From Anaerolineae bacterium (lineage in GTDB: Bacteria; Chloroflexota; Anaerolineae; Aggregatilineales; Phototrophicaceae), in NCBI GenBank assembly GCA_025454525.1, contig JALOOG010000030.1:1-37514 (forward strand): a stretch of DNA of 37,514 bases, read 5' to 3'. The position numbers and the translations under genes were made by a program. How positions within the stretch are numbered: position 1 is the stretch's first letter; the number at the start of each line of letters is the position of its first letter. This document shows, one piece after another, positions 1 to 7,709 of this stretch. The notes beneath the pieces were generated by a model, which did not search any database, was not told the origin of the DNA, and worked only from the letters and a program-made list of their open reading frames with translations.

Positions 1-39
1 TAGCGTGATCAAATACACCGTCCCCTAAGCCTTAAAATT

Positions 40-66
40 GGGAGAGGATCACAACGATCCTCTCCC
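40..66 (-). terminator. hairpin terminator after the coiled-coil gene
   Basis: Arms GGGAGAGGATC (40-50) and GATCCTCTCCC (56-66) pair perfectly over 11 bp around a 5-nt loop. The hairpin lies just past the stop codon of the minus-strand gene that ends at 90. On the minus strand it is followed by an AT-rich stretch containing AATTTT, a weak U tract. Confidence 0.6.
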
Positions 67-89
67 CGTTGACCCCCTATTGATTCGAC

Positions 90-1118
90 TCAATCCCGAC
101 GCAACCGCCGATCTTCGATCTCTAATGGCGTATCGGTAAGTATCGTCACAGGTGGAAGCAAGCGTGTGATATGGGCGATTCGCTCTGCTTCCGGTAGATT
201 TGCGCCGTATTTATCGATTATTGTTATTGCTAAATTGATCCTGTCCTGTTCTAATTCAAAACGCTGTTTTTCCACCTCAATTTGCTTTTGTTCTACCTCA
301 ATTTGTTGACGCTGAAGATCGATCTTCGCTTGTTCTAATCGGATACGTTCGGCTTCCTGTTTTGTCTGATGATCATCCCGATCCCGATGTGTTTGTGAGC
401 GCATCGCCTCTAATTCAGCTTGTTTTCGGGCGATCTCCAGTTCTTTTTCACGTTCGGCAAGGTCCGCCATTTTTTGCGCGTGCCGCTTGCGCCACGGGAT
501 CACCTGCTCAAACACGATACTTAAACTTTGGCCAACCCCTTCGATCAGCGTCTCGATCGGGGAGTTTTGGGTGATCGATCGGATCTTCACCGGAGGTGGA
601 ACTTCGCCTTTTAATTCCGAGAGGATCTTTTGCAGATCGATCAAGGCTTGTAAGTACGGGGTGATCTGGGTGGTGAGGTGGTAGGGTTGTAAATCGTCTA
701 AATTGGTGATCACAAAGGTGGCTTCTTGGAAGTCGTCAAGTGCCAACGCGATAAAATTGGCTACAGCGATCTCATAATTCAATCTGCTCACCAATTCGGG
801 ATTGTTACGACGTTCAAAATCACGGATAAGGGCACGGGCACTGGCAAGGGCAAGGGCACTGGCAAGGGCAAGGGCACGGGCACGGTAAAGGGCACGGTCA
901 CGGGCAAGGGCAAGGGCACTGGCAAGGGCAAAGTCAAGGTCACGGTCACGGGCAAGGGCACGGTCAAGGTCAAGGGCAAAATCTCTTAAAAGCCGCAATT
1001 TCTCTTGGTCATTAGCATCCCACCTCCAATAGAGAGCGACCGCACCCTCAAGATCATCCTCACGCAATAACGCTTCAATTTGTTCATAGATTGACCTAAG
1101 TCCAACAAGATAACTCAT
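90..1118 (-). CDS. coiled-coil protein with Ala/Leu/Arg/Asp low-complexity repeat
   Basis: A 342-aa protein of unknown function. Residues about 45-97 are a run of alternating Ala with Leu, Arg, Ser or Asp, encoded by an almost perfect 6-nt DNA repeat at about 829-982. The middle (about 100-210) is a non-repetitive, probably helical domain. Residues about 215-300 are a long charged coiled coil rich in Glu, Gln, Lys and Arg. There is no signal peptide and no membrane segment, so it is probably cytoplasmic. The ATG at 1118 has GGGAG about nine bases upstream. Similar ALA-type repeats occur, as I recall, in cyanobacterial and chloroflexotal proteins, often beside NTPase domains, but no NTPase motif is present here. 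The coding frame is clear; function is unknown. Confidence 0.75.
   Translation of the reverse strand: MSYLVGLRSIYEQIEALLREDDLEGAVALYWRWDANDQEKLRLLRDFALDLDRALARDRDLDFALASALALARDRALYRARALALASALALASARALIRDFERRNNPELVSRLNYEIAVANFIALALDDFQEATFVITNLDDLQPYHLTTQITPYLQALIDLQKILSELKGEVPPPVKIRSITQNSPIETLIEGVGQSLSIVFEQVIPWRKRHAQKMADLAEREKELEIARKQAELEAMRSQTHRDRDDHQTKQEAERIRLEQAKIDLQRQQIEVEQKQIEVEKQRFELEQDRINLAITIIDKYGANLPEAERIAHITRLLPPVTILTDTPLEIEDRRLRRD
829..982. repeat. degenerate hexanucleotide tandem repeat (GGGCAC/GGGCAA/GGTCAA)
   Basis: The plus strand reads as a chain of about 25 hexamers of the form GGGCAA, GGGCAC, TGGCAA, GGTCAC and GGTCAA. On the minus strand they encode the Ala-X repeat of the coiled-coil protein. 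Because the unit is a multiple of three, gain or loss of units keeps the reading frame. Several other frames are also open through it, which produces spurious ORFs. Confidence 0.9.
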
Positions 1119-1153
1119 CGCGTTTTACTCCCATCCTCTCATCCATGTCAGCT

Positions 1154-1400
1154 TCAATTTACCCTGATTCCCTCCGCCATGCGCTTTTGTGGTGCGGATC
1201 GGCACGACAACTCCGGCAACTTCCCGATCAAGCGCATCGTCTCTAGGCTCACCTGTGTCACCCGTGCGATCAACTGGACGATGCATTGCGGATCGCTCAC
1301 AATCCCGCTCCGATCGTCCTTCTTGACCTGATATTGATCGATTGCCTAAGCGATACTCAAACTCGCGTCCACCGTGATCGCATCGCGATCGACTCGATCG
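1154..1400 (-). pseudogene. remnant of a type ISP restriction-modification enzyme C-terminus
   Basis: No intact gene is present, but two minus-strand frames hold pieces of a recognisable C-terminal signature. One frame gives EFEYRLGNRS. After a frame switch within AATCGATCAA near 1338-1345 the next frame gives IDQYQVKKDDRSGI, then DPQCIVQLIARVTQVSLETM, and stops at 1154. In the family the order is EYRLGNRS-ALEWV-IDQYQV...SGI-NDPNDW...DPxYI..LI.RV..VSLETM...LP. The middle of the first junction and the NDPNDW element appear to be deleted. The identification rests on memory of the helicase/methyltransferase (type ISP) C-terminus; the reading-frame damage is visible directly. The continuous 101-aa frame across this stretch (1125-1430) is probably not a real gene. 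Confidence 0.5.
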
Positions 1401-1492
1401 GGTAAAACGCTTTTGTGGTTTGATCGACAAAATTGGATTTTAGTGAGTCCGCTATCCATGGCGTTAGACGGGACATGCTATGAGTCATATGA

Positions 1493-1556
1493 GTGTTATC
1501 CTAAGGTGAATGATAGTATAACACAAACCACCATGTTTTTCACCCTAGGATAAGAC
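1493..1556. repeat. 18-bp imperfect inverted repeat
   Basis: Left arm GTGTTATCCTAAGGTGAA (1493-1510) pairs with right arm TTCACCCTAGGATAAGAC (1539-1556), 16 of 18 positions complementary, around a 28-nt AT-rich spacer. It lies between the restriction-enzyme remnant and the fmdB-like gene. It could be a transcription terminator for the fmdB-like gene, an operator, or paired ends of a small excised element. There is no strong U tract. Confidence 0.6.
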
Positions 1557-1566
1557 TATTTTTAAG

Positions 1567-1950
1567 CTAAGCGGGATCGGATTTTGGCGGCTGTTGGGCG
1601 CGGAGATCGCTTTCTACCTTGTCCATGGACTCGCCGCTTAACAGCTTTTGGGTGGCCTCATGATATTGCATCCCCAATTCGGGCGATGAACCGCCGATCT
1701 GTTGGAACATCGCACCCACTTGACGCGAATCGCCCGACTCAAACACGCCTAACATCTCTTGGGCAGACATGCGGGTATAATTGTGTTCGCCTTTTTGGAT
1801 CGCCACTTGACGGATCAAACGCGATAGTTGCGCGCTGCCACATTGCGGGCAACGACGCTGATCCGCCTCTTGATCATAGGCCTGATAGGTTTTATAGGTG
1901 AGGGTGAAACGGTGTTGACACTGTTTACACCGAAAATCATAACTGTGCAT
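1567..1950 (-). CDS. FmdB-family zinc ribbon protein
   Basis: A 127-aa protein. The N-terminus MHSYDFRC has the MPxYEYRC form of FmdB-type regulatory/zinc-ribbon proteins. Cysteines C8, C11, C34 and C37 form two CxxC knuckles expected to bind one zinc. The remainder (about 50-127) is Gln- and polar-rich without a recognised domain. The ATG at 1950 was chosen over an upstream ATG at 1989 because GGGGA lies about nine bases upstream and because family members begin at this point. Its partner is unknown; in the family, FmdB was described as a putative regulator in methylotrophs, but most members have no tested role. It sits immediately downstream of the aldo/keto reductase, with about 100 bases between, and could be co-transcribed. 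Confidence 0.8.
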   Translation of the reverse strand: MHSYDFRCKQCQHRFTLTYKTYQAYDQEADQRRCPQCGSAQLSRLIRQVAIQKGEHNYTRMSAQEMLGVFESGDSRQVGAMFQQIGGSSPELGMQYHEATQKLLSGESMDKVESDLRAQQPPKSDPA

Positions 1951-2052
1951 AACGTCCCCGTGTACTTGAATTAGGTTAGTATAAGCCATTGGCGTTAGCG
2001 GCGCATAAACAGCGGGTATCGTTTACCGGATTCAAGTGATTCATGAACGTGT

Positions 2053-3000
2053 TTACGTGAGAAATGCGTCTAATTCGGCGATCTCATCCGCGCTCAAACG
2101 AAATTCCCCCGCGCCGATAAAGCCGTCTATTTGATTGGGGCGGCGCGCACCAACAATCGCGGCCGTCACAGCAGAATGGCGCAATGTCCAAGCAATCGAT
2201 ACTTCGGCCGGTGAAACCCCATGTTTTGATCCGATCGCGGTTAATTTTTCAACCAACGCCAGATTATGGCTCAATTTTGGCTCTTGAAATTCATCATCGC
2301 GCCCCCGCCAATCATCACTGGGTAAGGCGGCGATCCGTTCACGAGTCATCGCCCCCGTTAATAGACCAGAATACATCGGGGAATAGACAATCACCCCGAT
2401 CTGATGTGTCTGGCAAAACGGCAAAATGTCCGCTTCGATCTCACGACGGATCAGTGAGTACGGCGGTTGTAATGAAGTGATCGGCGCAATCGCCTGGCAG
2501 CGTTGCATCTGATCTACATCAAAATTAGACACGCCGATCCAACGTAGTTTCCCCTCACGTTGTAGATCGGCTAACGTTTGCCAGCCTTCTTCAATTTCGG
2601 GATCGGGGTTGGGCCAATGGATCTGATAGAGATCGATGATCTCGACTTGTAAACGGCGTAAACTCGCTTCAACTTCCCGGCGGATCGAGTCCCGTTTGAG
2701 GCTACTATCGATCACCCGATCTTCCCCCCACACCAAAGAACACTTGGTAAACACATATGGGCGTTCGCTAATACCGTGCAAGGCGCGGGCGACCACCTCT
2801 TCCGAATGTCCGAGTCCATAAACCGCGGCGGTATCGATCCAATTGATCCCAAGATCTAAGGCGCGGTGGATCGCCGCGATGGACTCTTGGTCGTCTTGCG
2901 CGCCCCATGCGTATTCCCATCCACTACCGCCGATTGCCCATGCCCCAAAACCGATCGGGGTGATCTGTAGGTCTGAATTGCCCAATGGACGTAATTGCAT
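2053..3000 (-). CDS. aldo/keto reductase
   Basis: A 315-aa NAD(P)H-dependent oxidoreductase of the aldo/keto reductase superfamily, a cytoplasmic (beta/alpha)8 barrel that reduces carbonyl compounds. The catalytic tetrad is visible: D56 and Y61 in DTAAVYGLGHSE, K86 in VFTKCSL and H128 in LYQIHWPNP. Length matches the family. The start at 3000 (MQLRPLGNS) was chosen over an ATG at 3039 because GGAG sits about 11 bases upstream and homologues start near the RxLGxS motif. The motif GxSNF, followed by QPPYSLIRRE, is typical of members close to YhdN/general stress protein 69. The substrate cannot be read from the sequence. A degraded HEAT-repeat ORF lies divergently upstream. Confidence 0.93.
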   Translation of the reverse strand: MQLRPLGNSDLQITPIGFGAWAIGGSGWEYAWGAQDDQESIAAIHRALDLGINWIDTAAVYGLGHSEEVVARALHGISERPYVFTKCSLVWGEDRVIDSSLKRDSIRREVEASLRRLQVEIIDLYQIHWPNPDPEIEEGWQTLADLQREGKLRWIGVSNFDVDQMQRCQAIAPITSLQPPYSLIRREIEADILPFCQTHQIGVIVYSPMYSGLLTGAMTRERIAALPSDDWRGRDDEFQEPKLSHNLALVEKLTAIGSKHGVSPAEVSIAWTLRHSAVTAAIVGARRPNQIDGFIGAGEFRLSADEIAELDAFLT

Positions 3001-3062
3001 CTTGAAACTTGCTCCTTTGTCTTTGATCATCTTGGTCATTATGACGCGCTTGAGCGGGTGCG

Positions 3063-3344
3063 GCTATAGCCAATATGCTTACACATCAGATCACCACTTA
3101 TAACGCCTGGTTTGCTCTGTTACGTGATGAAACTGTAGCAACTGACATCCGAGAAACCGCTTGTTGGACTCTCTTGACTTTAGTCAATCTGATTGCTTGA
3201 AGACGCGCAGTTCCGGCGTTGCTCAAGGCGCTTCAATCGTCCGATCAAACATTACATCAAAGCGTGGTACGGGTGCTTGGGTCTTTAATGGCACATAGGG
3301 CGATCAAACCCCTGCTCAGGAACGCACAAAACGATCATGAACCT
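3063..3344 (+). pseudogene. HEAT-repeat protein remnant with in-frame stop
   Basis: In one frame from about 3063 the translation reads NAWFALLRDETVATDIRETA, then a leucine-rich helix, an in-frame TGA at 3198-3200, then RRAVPALLKALQSSDQ...VVRVLGSLMAHRAIKPLLRNA. This is the alternating helix pattern of HEAT/PBS-lyase-type repeats (AVPALLKAL, AIKPLL). The similarity ends near 3344 and the frame then runs into unrelated sequence to 3518. There is no ribosome binding site at a sensible start. I read it as a fragment of a larger HEAT-repeat gene inactivated by truncation and a nonsense codon. Confidence 0.5.
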
Positions 3345-3524
3345 CAGAAAAATACCCCGCCATATGGAGACGGATCAGCCCATGCCACGCACGCCAGTTC
3401 CCTCCCCATGGTTGGGCTGAGGGCTAGGGTGGGGTTAGACGTAAGAAACTTTTCTGATATTACAGGAGGACTCGTTCACCCTTTGCTTTCGCATCGATCT
3501 GTAGCGCAAATGGCATAACAGATT
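3345..3524. other. non-coding stretch with G/C-rich palindromic patch
   Basis: No credible gene. At about 3399-3435 a patch of CCCTCCCC, CCATGG, GAGGG and GGTGGGG segments resembles the small imperfect palindromic repeats scattered between genes in some Chloroflexota. Only one copy is seen here, so repeat status is unproven. Confidence 0.3.
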
Positions 3525-3530
3525 TATACT
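3525..3530 (+). promoter_or_regulatory. candidate -10 element for the first PPC-like gene
   Basis: TATACT lies 31 bases before the ATG at 3562, at a suitable distance for a sigma-70-type -10 box. No good -35 box is visible at the usual spacing. Confidence 0.4.
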
Positions 3531-3561
3531 GTGATGATCAATACAAATTGAAATAGGGCCA

Positions 3562-4443
3562 ATGAACATGAGATGGTTTTCCGCGATCGTTCTAACCTTA
3601 TTGGGATTGGTGAGCGCGCCAATCAGCTTTGCTCAAACGAATTTTTGTCGAGATGCCCAAGACATCGCCTACGGAGATCTTGTAGAAAACGAGATCGATA
3701 ATCGTAACTACCTCTATTACGCTTGTTTTGAAGGGGAGCAGGGAGATCGTGTGATGATCACTATGGATCGCACGAGTGGCGATCTGGATACCTACTTGTG
3801 GTTAAGTTCTCCGACTTTTTCGCGAGTCTATGTCTACAGTGATAACTTTAGCCGTGAAACCACCAACTCCCGCGTAGAATACGTATTACCAGCCGATGAT
3901 CAATACTTGATCACCATGACTCGCATCAATCTACAACAGGGTGAAACTGAAGGGGATTTTCAGCTTAACCTATTTTTAGATCGCGAAGATGACGGACAAT
4001 TGCGTGAGTCCTTGGACGGGCGCAATGTGGACGGTTTTAATATTTGTGACGGTCGTGGCCAGTTGATCGAATATGGCGACACCGTAGAAGGCGAGATCAC
4101 CGAAGATCAACGTTTACAACCGTTTTGTTTTCAAGCGACCGCAGGCGATCATGTGCGTGTGGAGATGCGCGCCACTCGTCGCAGTGATCTGATCCCGTAT
4201 CTTGTGATTGAAGAAGCCACGCTCACGCAAACTTATGTGCAGAATGGCAACCCAGAGCGCACTTCTCAGGCCGTTGTAGAGTATATCTTCAGTGAGGATG
4301 ATCTGTATTTGATCACCGCATCGCGCTTTGATGAAGAATTTGGCGAATTTGAGTTGACCTTAACGCTGCTTAGCTCTGGTAACTTGGGACGCGGACGACG
4401 CACCGAGTCACAAACACCCTTCAATCTGATTCACTTACCCTAA
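3562..4443 (+). CDS. secreted protein with two PPC-like beta-sandwich domains
   Basis: A 293-aa exported protein. Residues 1-25 form a signal peptide (hydrophobic core then SFAQ). The mature part has two similar domains, about 28-150 and 160-275. Each contains the pattern Y-G-D-x-V-x-x-E-I followed by Cys-Phe-(E/Q)-(G/A)...GDxVxxxM, then LxxYLxL-type strands and an EY(V/I)(L/F)...YLIT strand. This resembles bacterial pre-peptidase C-terminal (PPC) domains, which are non-catalytic beta-sandwiches of secreted proteins. Conserved cysteines in each domain could form disulfides. It is a paralogue of the next gene. Role unknown: adhesion, surface binding or stabilisation are possible. The ATG at 3568 could also serve. 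Confidence 0.8.
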   Translation: MNMRWFSAIVLTLLGLVSAPISFAQTNFCRDAQDIAYGDLVENEIDNRNYLYYACFEGEQGDRVMITMDRTSGDLDTYLWLSSPTFSRVYVYSDNFSRETTNSRVEYVLPADDQYLITMTRINLQQGETEGDFQLNLFLDREDDGQLRESLDGRNVDGFNICDGRGQLIEYGDTVEGEITEDQRLQPFCFQATAGDHVRVEMRATRRSDLIPYLVIEEATLTQTYVQNGNPERTSQAVVEYIFSEDDLYLITASRFDEEFGEFELTLTLLSSGNLGRGRRTESQTPFNLIHLP

Positions 4444-4452
4444 ATTTGAACC

Positions 4453-4479
4453 TTGGCCCGGGAGATCACACCGGGCCAA
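4453..4479 (+). terminator. hairpin between the two PPC-like paralogues
   Basis: TTGGCCCGG (4453-4461) and CCGGGCCAA (4471-4479) pair perfectly over 9 bp with a 9-nt loop. It lies ten bases past the stop of the first paralogue. There is no poly-U run, so termination would be inefficient or factor-assisted. Confidence 0.5.
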
Positions 4480-4501
4480 TCCCGGTTAGATGCGTGAGTT
4501 T

Positions 4502-4530
4502 TTGCCCAATAGCGCCTATTCGTTTATCAT
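4502..4530 (+). promoter_or_regulatory. sigma-70-type promoter for second PPC-like gene
   Basis: TTGCCC (4502-4507), a 17-base spacer and TATCAT (4525-4530) precede the ATG at 4563 by 32 bases. The spacing is ideal and four of six bases match consensus in each box. It suggests the second paralogue is transcribed independently. Confidence 0.5.
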
Positions 4531-4562
4531 CTTAAAGACTAAGGACGATAAGGATAGAGTTT

Positions 4563-5432
4563 ATGAGATTCTTAACTTTAAGCATGGTTGGGCTGTTATT
4601 GATGTTTTTTATCGCCTCTCAAAACCACGCACAAACAGGCCCCTGTCTTGGTGATGTAGACCTCAACTATGGCGAAACTTGGCAAGAGGAGATCAATAAT
4701 CAAGAATACTTTTTCTTCGCTTGTTTTGAAGGTGAATTAGGGGATCGCGTGGTGATCATGTCAGAGCGCATCAGCGGTAATTTAGACACCTTCTTGTTTT
4801 TGGCCTCGGCTGATTTTAGCGATATTTATGTTAGCAATGATGATCTGGGGCTTAACACTTTTGACTCATGGATCGAATACGTATTGCCTGCCAACGGGAA
4901 TTACCTGATCGGAATATCGCGGTTTGGTTTGGATGAAGGAAACACTCAAGGGGAATTTCGGTTATCGCTCCATTTAGAGGATCTTCAAGATGGCCGCTTA
5001 CCCGAATCACTTGACGGACGCGCCTTGACAGGGATTAATCTGTGTGAAGAAGCCGATCTCATCGCTTATGGCGATACCGTCACAGGGGAGATCACTCCCA
5101 GTAATACCCTGATCCCCTTCTGCTTTCAGGCCACCGCAGGTGACCGCGTGCGAATTGAGATGACTCCAATCAATGGTAGCCGCTTGAGTCCGTTTATTGT
5201 GTTGGAAGAAGCCACCCTCACACAACGCTATCAGACCAGTGGCGAAGCAAGACGTTCGCGAGTCAGCTTAGAATACACCTTCTCTGAAGGTGATCTGTAC
5301 TTGATCAGCGCAATGAATGAAGATGATAGTTATGGTGAGTTTGAACTGACGCTAACGCTGATCAGCACAGGCAATTTAGGAGGCGGACGGCGGACTCACC
5401 TTGATCTAAAAGCGCTGTTCGACTCACGTTAA
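4563..5432 (+). CDS. secreted PPC-like protein, paralogue of the preceding gene
   Basis: A 289-aa exported protein with signal peptide 1-23 (ending NHAQ) and the same two-domain layout as the neighbouring 293-aa protein. Shared signatures are YACFEGE / FACFEGE, GNLDTFLFL against GDLDTYLWL, PFCFQATAGDxVRxEM and a C-terminal FELTLTL(I/L)S(T/S)GNLGxGRRT. The pair therefore arose by tandem duplication and later divergence. The gene ends convergently with the YfiH-family gene, overlapping it by nine bases, so transcription from the two strands must collide or terminate close by. Function unknown beyond probable extracellular binding; no catalytic residues are apparent. Confidence 0.8.
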   Translation: MRFLTLSMVGLLLMFFIASQNHAQTGPCLGDVDLNYGETWQEEINNQEYFFFACFEGELGDRVVIMSERISGNLDTFLFLASADFSDIYVSNDDLGLNTFDSWIEYVLPANGNYLIGISRFGLDEGNTQGEFRLSLHLEDLQDGRLPESLDGRALTGINLCEEADLIAYGDTVTGEITPSNTLIPFCFQATAGDRVRIEMTPINGSRLSPFIVLEEATLTQRYQTSGEARRSRVSLEYTFSEGDLYLISAMNEDDSYGEFELTLTLISTGNLGGGRRTHLDLKALFDSR

Positions 5433-6215
5433 CGCGATCACCGCACCAAAACGTCCGGTTTGACCGCGTTCGGCGCGATGTGAGAAAAATTCAGCCGTGT
5501 TTTCAGCGGTGCAGATCCCCATGACCGCGATCTGTTCGGGTGCGAGTCCCGCACGCATCAGATCGCGGGTATTGGCTTCCCACAGGTTAAAGTAGGCCGT
5601 GCCGTCTTGCGGATCACGCATGATCAAGGAGTCGATCGTCTGATAGCGCTTCATCACCGCTCCGATCACCTCCTCACCGACTTGATACTTACGGGGGCCA
5701 ATCGACGGGCCGATTCCAGCACGGAGATCGGACGGGCGACACCCGTAGGCCTGTTTCATCGCGGTGATCAGGTGCGTGGCCATGCCGTTCACCGTGCCAC
5801 GCCAACCCGCATGAGCGATCCCGATCGCGCCTTTGACCGGATCATAAGCGAGGATCGGCGTGCAATCGGCATAACGCATCACCAAAACCACGTTAGGGTT
5901 GTCGGTGATCATGCCGTCGGCTAATGCTAACCAACGCCGCCCTTTGACCGGACGATCAGCGATAATCGTATCGACTCCGTGGACTTGCCAGACCGTCACC
6001 GTCTGCGCGTAGGCTACGCCTAAGGTTTCGTAGATCAACTCATGGTTACGGCGTACCGCGTCGGTTTCATCACCCACCGTGCCACCCAAGTTTAATGAGG
6101 CCCACGGTGCGCGACTTACCCCTCCTAAACGGGTAAAAATCCCATGCCGAATCCCTGTCCAATCGGCGAACCGATAGTACGGGAGTCCATGATCGATGCG
6201 TTCTAAGATGCTCAT
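5424..6215 (-). CDS. YfiH/PgeF-family laccase-domain protein (purine nucleoside phosphorylase type)
   Basis: A 263-aa member of the YfiH/LACC1 family. These were annotated as multicopper polyphenol oxidases, but characterised members act as zinc-dependent purine nucleoside phosphorylase/adenosine deaminase, and E. coli YfiH edits peptidoglycan precursors. The zinc triad is visible: H79 in WQVHGVD, C118 in ADCTPIL and H135 in IAHAGWRGT. The ends (HGIFTRLGGVS, LNLG, TAENTAEFFSHR) also match. The start at 6215 was chosen over an ATG at 6266 because GGGG lies just upstream and the longer form adds residues not expected in the family. It is divergent from the small hypothetical gene at 6287. Confidence 0.92.
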   Translation of the reverse strand: MSILERIDHGLPYYRFADWTGIRHGIFTRLGGVSRAPWASLNLGGTVGDETDAVRRNHELIYETLGVAYAQTVTVWQVHGVDTIIADRPVKGRRWLALADGMITDNPNVVLVMRYADCTPILAYDPVKGAIGIAHAGWRGTVNGMATHLITAMKQAYGCRPSDLRAGIGPSIGPRKYQVGEEVIGAVMKRYQTIDSLIMRDPQDGTAYFNLWEANTRDLMRAGLAPEQIAVMGICTAENTAEFFSHRAERGQTGRFGAVIALT

Positions 6216-6286
6216 GACCCCAACTTGTGTTAGACTGATAAACGTACCAAAATTGTTACATTTCATTTAATGGATGTGATGCCAAC

Positions 6287-6877
6287 ATGACAGATCCCAC
6301 CCCTTACGAGACATTAGACCAGATTCGTAAGAAAATGGAAAGTGTGGCGAATGATTTTGCCGCTGGTAAGATCAACCGCGCACAATTCAACGCGATCTAC
6401 GGTCACTACAACGAACAACGCGCCTTGATTGAGCGCTTGTATCAACGCAATCCGGAGCGCGATCTATGGCGACAGGCCGCGCAACCCGGTCACACCGGTT
6501 TTTTAAAAAGTTATTACGAGTCCAAACCAGAATTTTATATTGTGTTCCGGCATCATGACAAACGCCCGTTGACCTTAGGCGGGCAGCAACCCACTGACAC
6601 CAGCCCGATCGGACGTATGATCGGCACGGTGTGGCGTATGGAACAAATGCCCCCGCATGGCTTGGCGCGTAAAGCGCTCAATGATGGCCGTTGGTTGGTG
6701 TTGGCCTTGGGGGAGTATTCGCTCACCGTGGTGATCTTCTCACGACAACCCACCGCTTCACAATATGAACTGGTGCGCGATCTGCATAGTGATTTTGAGC
6801 GCGCTAATCGGATCATCTTGACTCGTAACTTGTCATTTGATCGTCTGGTCTTTCCCCAACGATCGCTGTTGATATGA
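6287..6877 (+). CDS. conserved-looking hypothetical protein, coupled to PfkB kinase
   Basis: A 196-aa protein I do not recognise. Residues about 8-60 look helical (ETLDQIRKKMESVANDFAAG). The remainder looks alpha/beta, with hydrophobic strands such as FYIVFRHH, WLVLALG and LTVVIFS separated by Gly/Pro turns. It has no signal peptide or membrane segment. Its last codons overlap the start of the PfkB kinase gene by four bases (ATGA), so the two are almost certainly translationally coupled. The pairing suggests a regulatory or accessory role, but nothing in the sequence proves it. Confidence 0.8.
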   Translation: MTDPTPYETLDQIRKKMESVANDFAAGKINRAQFNAIYGHYNEQRALIERLYQRNPERDLWRQAAQPGHTGFLKSYYESKPEFYIVFRHHDKRPLTLGGQQPTDTSPIGRMIGTVWRMEQMPPHGLARKALNDGRWLVLALGEYSLTVVIFSRQPTASQYELVRDLHSDFERANRIILTRNLSFDRLVFPQRSLLI

Positions 6878-7689
6878 TCGATTACCTGTTGATCGGACAT
6901 CTCACCGCTGATCTGCACGCCCAGGCACGAGTTGCAGGTGGGACGGTTGCTTATGCGGCGCGCACCGCATGGGCATTTGGGTTACGGGTGGGAGTCGTCA
7001 CCAGTGCCAAGTCAGATGAGCCGTTGTTAGCGGCCTTAACGCCTTATGCAGAGGTGATCGTGATCCCGTCGGATCACACCACCACCTTTGAGAATCGGTA
7101 TACCCCTACCGGCCGTGAACAGATGATCCATGCGATCGCCACGCGGATCACTCCAGACGCGATCCCGCAAAAGTGGCGATCCGCGCCCTTAGTCCACCTT
7201 GCGCCGATCGCCGATGAGGTGGATCTCGGTTGCGCGGGTTTATTTGCAGACAGCCGGGTAACGGCCACACTACAAGGGTGGTTACGCCGTTGGGACGCTA
7301 CTGGGCGGGTCGGTTTTAAGCGCTTTGAGGATACGCATCGGTTGCGCTCATTAGATCTGGGCGTGTTGAGCGCGGAGGACATTCGCCAAGCGCCGGAATT
7401 GAGGCAAGTGTTGATCGATCAGGTGCGCTGTCTGTGTATCACCGAAGCGGAACAGGGCGGCGTGTATTATCAAGAGGGACGTTCCTCCCGATATGCGGCG
7501 TTACCTGTGACGGTGGTCGATCCGACGGGCGCGGGCGATATTTTTGCGACGAGTCTGTTCGCGGCATTCCGACGCACGAATGACTTCGCCCAATCCGCAC
7601 AGATCGCCGCGCAATTAGCGGCGATCTCCGTGACTCGCGTCGGATTAGACAGCGCGCCGACTCCGATAGAAGTGGCGGCTTGTTTTTGA
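6874..7689 (+). CDS. PfkB-family (ribokinase-like) carbohydrate kinase
   Basis: A 271-aa cytoplasmic kinase of the ribokinase/PfkB family, which phosphorylates sugars, nucleosides or related alcohols with ATP. The N-terminus has the family's GGTVAYAARTAWAFG substrate-side glycine motif. The C-terminal signature DPTGAGDIF (216-224) supplies the anion hole and the catalytic base D222. It is slightly short for the family (usually about 300 aa), and the central lid region looks reduced, so the substrate cannot be named. It overlaps the upstream hypothetical gene and converges with the M23 peptidase gene, from which it is separated by a shared hairpin. Confidence 0.88.
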   Translation: MIDYLLIGHLTADLHAQARVAGGTVAYAARTAWAFGLRVGVVTSAKSDEPLLAALTPYAEVIVIPSDHTTTFENRYTPTGREQMIHAIATRITPDAIPQKWRSAPLVHLAPIADEVDLGCAGLFADSRVTATLQGWLRRWDATGRVGFKRFEDTHRLRSLDLGVLSAEDIRQAPELRQVLIDQVRCLCITEAEQGGVYYQEGRSSRYAALPVTVVDPTGAGDIFATSLFAAFRRTNDFAQSAQIAAQLAAISVTRVGLDSAPTPIEVAACF

Positions 7690-7709
7690 GCGCTTATGGC
7701 ACGCTCAAA
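7685..7709. terminator. bidirectional hairpin between PfkB and M23 genes
   Basis: TTTGAGCG (7685-7692) and CGCTCAAA (7702-7709) form an 8-bp stem that covers the stop codons of both convergent genes. The A/T-rich outer ends could act as a U tract in either direction. Confidence 0.55.

Noticed and set aside
829-982. Possible CRISPR array or regulatory iteron array
   Set aside because: Units are only six bases with no spacers, and they code in frame for a protein segment.
726-989. Plus-strand 87-aa Gly/Thr/Lys repeat ORF
   Set aside because: Opposite-strand reading of the hexanucleotide repeat of the coiled-coil gene; no ribosome binding site.
1125-1430. 101-codon minus-strand ORF
   Set aside because: It reads like random basic peptide outside the EFEYRLGNRS segment and is better explained as one frame of the decayed restriction-enzyme remnant.
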